Below are positions 7,188 to 11,039 of a DNA stretch of 11,039 nucleotides, in pieces (the first letter of the stretch is position 1; each line of letters begins with the position of its first letter). Position numbers and translations under genes: made by a program. This stretch comes from an uncultured Prevotella sp. (GTDB lineage: Bacteria > Bacteroidota > Bacteroidia > Bacteroidales > Bacteroidaceae). The stretch spans positions 1 to 11,039 of the forward strand of contig CAKQDQ010000081.1 of assembly GCA_934229335.1 (NCBI GenBank), read 5' to 3'. Under the pieces are notes generated by a model that ran no database searches, had not been told where the DNA came from, and was given only the letters and a program-made list of their open reading frames with translations.

Positions 7188-8723
7188 TTACTTAGCGTAA
7201 GCTACGCTTCTTGTTTCACGAATTACGGTAATCTTTACCTGACCAGGATAGGTCATTTCGTTCTGAATCTTTGTAGCGATTTCTCCTGACAATGCTTCAG
7301 TCTCAGCGTCGGTCATCTTGTCGGCTCCTACGATAACGCGCAGCTCGCGACCTGCCTGTATAGCATATGTCTTTGTAACACCAGGATAGCTCATGGCTAT
7401 AGCTTCCAAGTCATTGAGACGCTTGATGTAAGCCTCTACTATCTCACGACGTGCACCTGGACGTGCGCCTGAGATAGCGTCACATACTTGCACAATAGGT
7501 GCGATGAGAGATGTCATCTCCATCTCGTCATGGTGTGCGCCGATTGCATTACATATCTCTGGTTTTTCCTTGTACTTCTCTGCGAGCTTCGCTCCATACA
7601 GTGCGTGAGGCAGTTCGCTTTCCTCGTCTGGAACTTTACCTATATCATGTAACAGACCTGCACGCTTTGCCTTCTTTGGATTAAGACCAAGCTCCGCTGC
7701 CATAACGGCACAAAGGTTTGCGGTCTCACGAGCATGCTGAAGAAGGTTCTGACCATAACTTGAGCGATACTTCATCTTACCGATTATGCGTACAAGCTCA
7801 GGGTGAAGACCATGTATACCAAGGTCTATTGTAGTACGTTTACCTGTCTCTATTATCTCTTGTTCAAGCTGTTTCTTTACCTTGGCTACAACTTCTTCTA
7901 TGCGGGCAGGGTGTATTCTACCGTCTGTTACGAGTTGATGCAATGCCAAACGGCATGTCTCGCGGCGTATAGGGTCGAAAGCTGAGATAACGATAGCTTC
8001 TGGAGTGTCGTCAACTACTATTTCTACTCCGCAAGCAGCTTCTAACGCTCTGATGTTTCTTCCCTCACGACCAATGATTCGTCCCTTTACTTCGTCATTG
8101 TCAATGTGGAAAATACTTACAGAGTTCTCTATGGCTGTCTCTGTTGCTACACGCTGAATGGTCTTGATAACAATCTTCTTTGCCTCATTGTTGGCATTGA
8201 TTTTTGCCTCGTCCATTATCTCGTTAATGTAGCTCTGGGCATTAGTACGAGCCTCGTCCTTAAGGCTGTCGATGAGTCTTACCTTGGCTTCTTCTGCGGA
8301 AAGTCCTGATAGTTGCTCCAGCTTCTCACGCTCTTTCATCTGCATCTCTGACAGCTCTTGTTCTTTTAATGCAAGTAACTTCTTGTCGTTTTCGATGCGC
8401 TGTAACTGCTGGTCTACTTCTTGATTACGCTTTCCGAGTTCTTCCTGCTTCTGGTTCAGGTTTATCTCACGCTGTTTCAGCCTATTTTCTGTTTGCTGTA
8501 TCTTTTGGTTTCTCTGTTGAACCTCACGCTCCAGCTCACTCTTTTTGTTAATAAACTTCTCCTTTACCTCAAGGAGTTTCTTTTCTTTCAGTACCTCTGC
8601 GGCTTTCTCCGCGCTGGCAACCATCTCATTGTACTTCCCTTGTATGACGTATCTGAAGGTAAGATAGCCTCCTAATCCGCCTATGATAAGAGCAGCTACA
8701 ATAGCTATAATGGTTATAGTCAT
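7188..8723 (-). CDS. rny: Ribonuclease Y
   Basis: A 511-residue membrane-anchored endoribonuclease that starts mRNA decay. A single N-terminal transmembrane helix (about 3-25) is followed by a long charged coiled coil (about 30-150, rich in Q, E and K). A KH RNA-binding domain contains the GxxG loop in [11 protein letters not shown] (214-224). The HD metal-dependent phosphohydrolase domain carries the catalytic pair H359-D360 in [14 protein letters not shown], preceded by H330 in [16 protein letters not shown] (396-400) and RPGARRE (421-427) are further conserved family blocks. Length and domain order match full-length RNase Y. The start ATG at 8723 begins directly with the membrane helix. 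It lies downstream of zapA in the same direction across a structured 181-base spacer. A shared strong terminator sits at its 3' side. Confidence 0.97.
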   Translation of the reverse strand: MTITIIAIVAALIIGGLGGYLTFRYVIQGKYNEMVASAEKAAEVLKEKKLLEVKEKFINKKSELEREVQQRNQKIQQTENRLKQREINLNQKQEELGKRNQEVDQQLQRIENDKKLLALKEQELSEMQMKEREKLEQLSGLSAEEAKVRLIDSLKDEARTNAQSYINEIMDEAKINANNEAKKIVIKTIQRVATETAIENSVSIFHIDNDEVKGRIIGREGRNIRALEAACGVEIVVDDTPEAIVISAFDPIRRETCRLALHQLVTDGRIHPARIEEVVAKVKKQLEQEIIETGKRTTIDLGIHGLHPELVRIIGKMKYRSSYGQNLLQHARETANLCAVMAAELGLNPKKAKRAGLLHDIGKVPDEESELPHALYGAKLAEKYKEKPEICNAIGAHHDEMEMTSLIAPIVQVCDAISGARPGARREIVEAYIKRLNDLEAIAMSYPGVTKTYAIQAGRELRVIVGADKMTDAETEALSGEIATKIQNEMTYPGQVKITVIRETRSVAYAK

Positions 8724-8759
8724 AGTTTCTTAAAATGTTATAGTTATGGTTTAAGTTTA

Positions 8760-8767
8760 CAAATATT
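8760..8767 (-). promoter_or_regulatory. Possible -7 element for rny
   Basis: On the minus strand these bases read AATATTTG, one mismatch from the Bacteroidetes -7 consensus TAnnTTTG, with the rny start 37 bases downstream. No convincing TTTG-type -33 element stands 19-21 bases further upstream. It is therefore only a weak candidate for a separate rny promoter. Confidence 0.25.
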
Positions 8768-8786
8768 CTCTGTTACTGTTGTCTTA

Positions 8787-8890
8787 TCACTCTTGTGCTA
8801 CACTATAAGAACGTATTTAGACATTTGGCAACCTACTATCTACGGTGATGGAGAGACAGTATATCTATAGTGTAGGTAACTATAGAGTGA
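8787..8890 (-). ncRNA. Candidate structured RNA between zapA and rny, 6S-like in shape
   Basis: Reading on the minus strand, the spacer after zapA folds back on itself. TCACTCT (8884-8890) pairs perfectly with AGAGUGA (8787-8793). After an internal loop of 8 against 4 bases, CUACACUAUA (8866-8875) pairs perfectly with UAUAGUGUAG (8798-8807). Inside lies a poorly paired region of about 58 bases, with a possible small terminal hairpin (CAUCACC with GGUUG and AUG). That leaves about 15 unpaired bases on each side. A closing stem, a large central bubble and a terminal loop is the layout of 6S RNA, and the gene ssrS directly follows zapA in gammaproteobacteria. There is no U-run after the stem, so it is not a simple terminator. 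The strand is inferred from the neighbours, since perfect stems look alike on both strands. It could instead be a 5' leader structure or processing site of rny. Confidence 0.4.
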
Positions 8891-8904
8891 ATATAAATAA
8901 TGTG

Positions 8905-9207
8905 TTATGATTCCTTCAGTGCTTCCTCAATCTCAGAAGTCAGAGTGGAGAGAATATCTGTAAAGGGAGAGACGTCGTTTTTCTTACTTTCGGAAACGCA
9001 ACGCAATGCTATATCTATCATTGCATAATAGATAATTTCTTTGTCGTTCTTCAGTCCTTTGTAGGCGCTGAAGTATGCGTTCAATCTGTCATTAATAATC
9101 TTTCCCGCTTCTCTGTAATGACCTTCCTGTTCCGCAGGAACCATTATAGATATTGGGGTATCGTAGACATTAATGGTGATATGTTGTTTCTTTACGTTTT
9201 CTTCCAT
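8905..9207 (-). CDS. zapA: Cell division protein ZapA
   Basis: A 100-residue cytoplasmic protein of the ZapA family, which bundles FtsZ filaments and stabilises the division ring. The N-terminal part (ITINVYDTPISIMVPAEQEG, about 11-30) is the beta-strand head typical of the family. It is followed by the helical segment YREAGKIINDRLNAYFSAY and the conserved turn into KEIIYYAMIDIALRCV (about 56-71). The C-terminal helix is acidic (SEIEEALKES). Length matches the family. The ATG at 9207 is the only sensible start. It lies 60 bases after a small coiled-coil gene in the same direction, and the stop is 15 bases before the hairpin-bearing spacer ahead of rny. No own promoter is visible, so it is probably cotranscribed with the upstream gene. 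Confidence 0.9.
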   Translation of the reverse strand: MEENVKKQHITINVYDTPISIMVPAEQEGHYREAGKIINDRLNAYFSAYKGLKNDKEIIYYAMIDIALRCVSESKKNDVSPFTDILSTLTSEIEEALKES

Positions 9208-9267
9208 AGACTTCTTACGCTGAAGAGTACTTTTTACTTACAACTTGCGACTGCTAATGTGCTAACT

Positions 9268-9561
9268 TTACTTTTCGCTGACAAGCGTTATGCACTGATT
9301 AACGGTTCTTATAAGTTTGTTAATTCTTTTCTTTGTGCTTTCGATGTCAGCATCGGCAATGTTCAGCATCTTTGCTGCCATTAGCGCGTTATATTTCTTT
9401 TGCGCCTCGTCAAGTTGTTTTTTTAGCTCGTCTATCTGCTTGTCTCGTTCGTCAACCATAGAATACAGCTCCGTATTCTCTTTTTTTATCTCTTTGAACT
9501 TGAGAATCATTTGACGAACACGGGTAGTAAATGTATTTATTTGTGACTCAGATTTTGACAT
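9268..9561 (-). CDS. Small coiled-coil protein upstream of zapA, possible division partner
   Basis: A 97-residue cytoplasmic protein that I do not recognise by name. Residues about 13-62 form a charged heptad-type coiled coil (for example KEIKKENTELYSMVDERDK). They are followed by a hinge (AAKMLNIADAD) and a second basic helix (KKRINKLIRTVNQCITL). It has no signal peptide or membrane segment. The start is placed at ATG 9561. A longer reading frame could begin at a TTG at 9585, but that codon overlaps a perfect -7 promoter element (9583-9590) and cannot be translated from that promoter. zapA follows after 60 bases in the same direction. A short coiled coil next to zapA recalls ZapB, the ZapA-binding coiled coil of E. 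coli, but direct homology is not evident. A role in the division ring is inferred from context and shape only. Confidence 0.75.
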   Translation of the reverse strand: MSKSESQINTFTTRVRQMILKFKEIKKENTELYSMVDERDKQIDELKKQLDEAQKKYNALMAAKMLNIADADIESTKKRINKLIRTVNQCITLVSEK

Positions 9562-9582
9562 ACAGGTATTGGTTTTGTGTGG

Positions 9583-9614
9583 CAAAGTTAACGATTTTCT
9601 ATCTATTCTACAAG
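9583..9614 (-). promoter_or_regulatory. Promoter of the coiled-coil/zapA transcript
   Basis: The minus strand carries TAACTTTG (9583-9590), a perfect match to the Bacteroidetes -7 consensus TAnnTTTG. CTTG at 9611-9614 stands 20 bases upstream, in the right place for the -33 TTTG element. Transcription should start near 9575, leaving a leader of about 14 bases before the ATG at 9561. Confidence 0.7.
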
Positions 9615-9684
9615 CGAATCTACATGTATTTTTCTATTATACTCATGTTTTTCTTCGTTTCTTTGCCTTTTTGTCAATCGTTCT

Positions 9685-10305
9685 TTATTTATCAGCTGGT
9701 GCTTTCTCTTTCTTAGCAAGCATTACAACTTGATATACGAAGTCTGTTATCCACTGCTGCGAGAATCCCAGACGTTGATTATATTTTCTTACAGAGGCAA
9801 CGGCTTTTAGCGTACCTTGGTCGCTGAAGTCATTTTTGGTAAACAGATCGTTAACTGTCTTGGCAGTCATGGTCTTTATTGCTTTTTTGAAAATTGATGG
9901 TAATCGCAATTTAAACTTCATCAAATTGCCCATCAACATCATTGTGTCTTGAGTAAAATGCTGGAATTGTAGCATATAGGTTTGCACGTCCTGTATTTTC
10001 CTACAGTTCTTAGCCACGCTCTTGTCTATCTCTCTGAAGAAAGCATCATCGTGACCATACAAATCCTTTAACATCTTTTTGCAAGCATTTTTCTCTCCTG
10101 TACCAAGGCGATTATGTTCCGTATGCACCTTGAAGGTCTGCTTAAAGACGCGGAGGTCTGGGAGCATGGCGATATTGTTTATTCCCACTTGTGCTGCTAT
10201 AGCGGCCTGAAAATAAACTCTTATCAACATCATATAGTCCTGCATTCCTCCAACTTTCGTTGTATCGTTGTCTCGTTTTTTGAAGAATGGAAATATGCCC
10301 ATCAT
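9685..10305 (-). CDS. Unrecognised basic helical protein of 206 residues
   Basis: I do not recognise this family. The protein is soluble-looking, lysine-rich and apparently all-helical, with no signal peptide and no clear transmembrane helix. Visible features are a basic N-terminus (MMGIFPFFKKRDNDTTKVGG) and a segment of moderate hydrophobicity at about 24-48 (YMMLIRVYFQAAIAAQVGIN). A methionine-rich helix follows near 108-132 (TYMLQFQHFTQDTMMLMGNL), and the C-terminus is basic (LAKKEKAPADK). Translation can start at 10305 or at the adjacent ATG at 10302. A perfect -7 promoter element lies 27 bases upstream, supporting a real gene. It is transcribed towards the coiled-coil/zapA/rny group, which has its own promoter, and is divergent from the polysaccharide gene on the right. 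No function is proposed. Confidence 0.75.
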   Translation of the reverse strand: MMGIFPFFKKRDNDTTKVGGMQDYMMLIRVYFQAAIAAQVGINNIAMLPDLRVFKQTFKVHTEHNRLGTGEKNACKKMLKDLYGHDDAFFREIDKSVAKNCRKIQDVQTYMLQFQHFTQDTMMLMGNLMKFKLRLPSIFKKAIKTMTAKTVNDLFTKNDFSDQGTLKAVASVRKYNQRLGFSQQWITDFVYQVVMLAKKEKAPADK

Positions 10306-10331
10306 ATAAATTCTTATTGTTTAATTGTCTG

Positions 10332-10339
10332 CAAAGTTA
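10332..10339 (-). promoter_or_regulatory. -7 promoter element of the 206-residue protein gene
   Basis: The minus strand reads TAACTTTG, a perfect TAnnTTTG and identical to the -7 element before the coiled-coil gene. Its position puts the transcript start near 10325, about 20 bases before the ATG. A -33 TTTG at 19-21 bases is not evident. Confidence 0.55.
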
Positions 10340-10409
10340 CATAAAAAAATCGATAATACGTATTATTTTGTCAATAAAAGGCTATTTGGTACTAAAAAAG
10401 TTTGCTTTG

Positions 10410-10443
10410 TTAGGCTCTATATTAAAAATATTTTATAATTTTG
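10410..10443 (+). promoter_or_regulatory. Promoter of the polysaccharide gene at 10507
   Basis: TAATTTTG at 10436-10443 is a perfect -7 element (TAnnTTTG). The best-spaced -33 match is TTAG at 10410-10413 (22 bases away, 3 of 4 positions). A full TTTG at 10406-10409 is 26 bases away, longer than the usual 19-21. The transcript would start near 10450 with a leader of about 55-60 bases. Confidence 0.6.
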
Positions 10444-10506
10444 CACACGTTACTCTGAATTTTGCAGACTGTACTCTTAAACGAATTAAACAATATTTAC
10501 ATAATT

Positions 10507-11039
10507 ATGATAGAATCTCCAAACTCTGTAACAAACAGTAGTGGTAAGGAAGAAGGACAGGAAAACAGTTTCCTGAACTTACAGTTCTTTATCAAAACAC
10601 TTCTTTTGAATTGGCAGTGGATACTGCTTTCTTTAGTTATCTGTCTTGGTATAGCTATTTTCTATATACGCTATACCTCTCCTGTCTATGAAATTACTGC
10701 AAAGATTCTCGTGAAGGAGGATGACCCTAAAATGAGTCGTAATGCAAGTAGCATTCAGGCTGCTGCAAATCTTGGCTTTGTAACCAACAGTGACGGATTT
10801 GACAATGAGATAGAAGTTCTCAAGTCTGTTAGCGTTGCAGAAGGTGCCGTAAGAGACTTGAAGCTCTACGTAAATTATGCTAACGAGGGACGACTGAAGG
10901 AACGTGCTTTATACTATAAGTATAGCCCAGTAGCTGTTGATATGGATGTAGCACATTTGGACACCTTGGACGGTAAGGTCCGTCTTGAAATTACTCGCAC
11001 TGCCACTGGGGTAGAGGTGAATGGAGAATACCACCGTGC
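10507..11039 (+). CDS. Wzz-domain polysaccharide co-polymerase, probably Wzc-type tyrosine autokinase (N-terminal part, cut by window end)
   Basis: The first 177 codons of a chain-length determinant protein that controls export or chain length of capsular or exopolysaccharide. After a polar start (MIESPNSVTNSSGKEEGQEN) comes FLNLQFFIKTLLLNWQWILL, leading into the first transmembrane helix at about 38-56. The periplasmic Wzz domain follows, beginning YTSPVYEITAKILVKEDDP (about 56-74). The block DGFDNEIEVLKSVSVAEGAVRDLKLYV is written here in two parts: DGFDNEIEVLKS (97-108) and VAEGAVRDLKLYV (110-122). It is typical of Bacteroidetes Wzc/GumC-type proteins. The frame stays open to the window end. 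The cytoplasmic tyrosine-kinase domain expected in this family is outside the window, so kinase activity is inferred from resemblance only. The ATG at 10507 is about 60 bases after a strong -7 promoter element and has no Shine-Dalgarno sequence. Confidence 0.85.
   Translation, partial: MIESPNSVTNSSGKEEGQENSFLNLQFFIKTLLLNWQWILLSLVICLGIAIFYIRYTSPVYEITAKILVKEDDPKMSRNASSIQAAANLGFVTNSDGFDNEIEVLKSVSVAEGAVRDLKLYVNYANEGRLKERALYYKYSPVAVDMDVAHLDTLDGKVRLEITRTATGVEVNGEYHR

Noticed and set aside
8787..8890. Rho-independent terminator of zapA
   Set aside because: The stems enclose a loop of about 58 bases and are not followed by a U-run on the minus strand, so terminator function is unlikely.
9615..9684. 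Terminator after the 206-residue protein gene
   Set aside because: Only a 5-bp ACATG/CATGT inverted repeat with a long AT-rich loop is present, so no credible terminator can be called.

Overview
The window looks like chromosomal DNA of a Bacteroidales bacterium, most likely Prevotella or a close relative. The evidence is the -7 promoter motif TAnnTTTG, which occurs perfectly three times in front of genes. Other signs are AT-rich intergenic DNA, a near absence of Shine-Dalgarno sequences, and protein types typical of that order. This is inferred from the sequence alone; no database search was run.

Left half (1-6758, + strand). The window opens inside a sodium/proline symporter gene (putP). 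Five bases after it comes an FAD-dependent dehydrogenase of the COG2509 type. Next is a complete spermidine/putrescine ABC importer in the order potA, potB, potC, potD. potB/potC and potC/potD overlap by 4 bases each, while potA and potB are separated by a 229-base palindromic, repeat-bearing spacer. Two of the importer proteins are unusual. PotA carries what reads as a duplicated C-terminal TOBE-like regulatory domain. PotD has both a lipoprotein-type signal and a C-terminal transmembrane helix with a basic tail.

Middle (6759-7187). This is a 429-base convergent intergenic region with no convincing gene. It holds a weak AT-rich hairpin and a strong 13-bp-stem hairpin that can act as a terminator for both flanking transcription units.

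Right half (7188-10305, - strand). Read in the direction of transcription, the order is: an unrecognised basic helical 206-aa protein; a promoter; a 97-aa coiled-coil protein; zapA (FtsZ-ring-associated protein); a 181-base spacer with a long two-stem hairpin around a large bubble; and rny (ribonuclease Y). The hairpin spacer is the best candidate here for an unannotated RNA. Its architecture and its place directly after zapA resemble 6S RNA (ssrS), which also follows zapA in gammaproteobacteria.

Right edge (10507-11039, + strand). The N-terminal part of a Wzz-domain polysaccharide co-polymerase, probably a Wzc-like tyrosine autokinase, is divergent from the 206-aa gene. Two opposed promoters lie in the 201-base gap.

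Functional themes are nutrient and polyamine uptake on the left, and cell division plus RNA turnover on the right, followed by the start of an exopolysaccharide or capsule locus.
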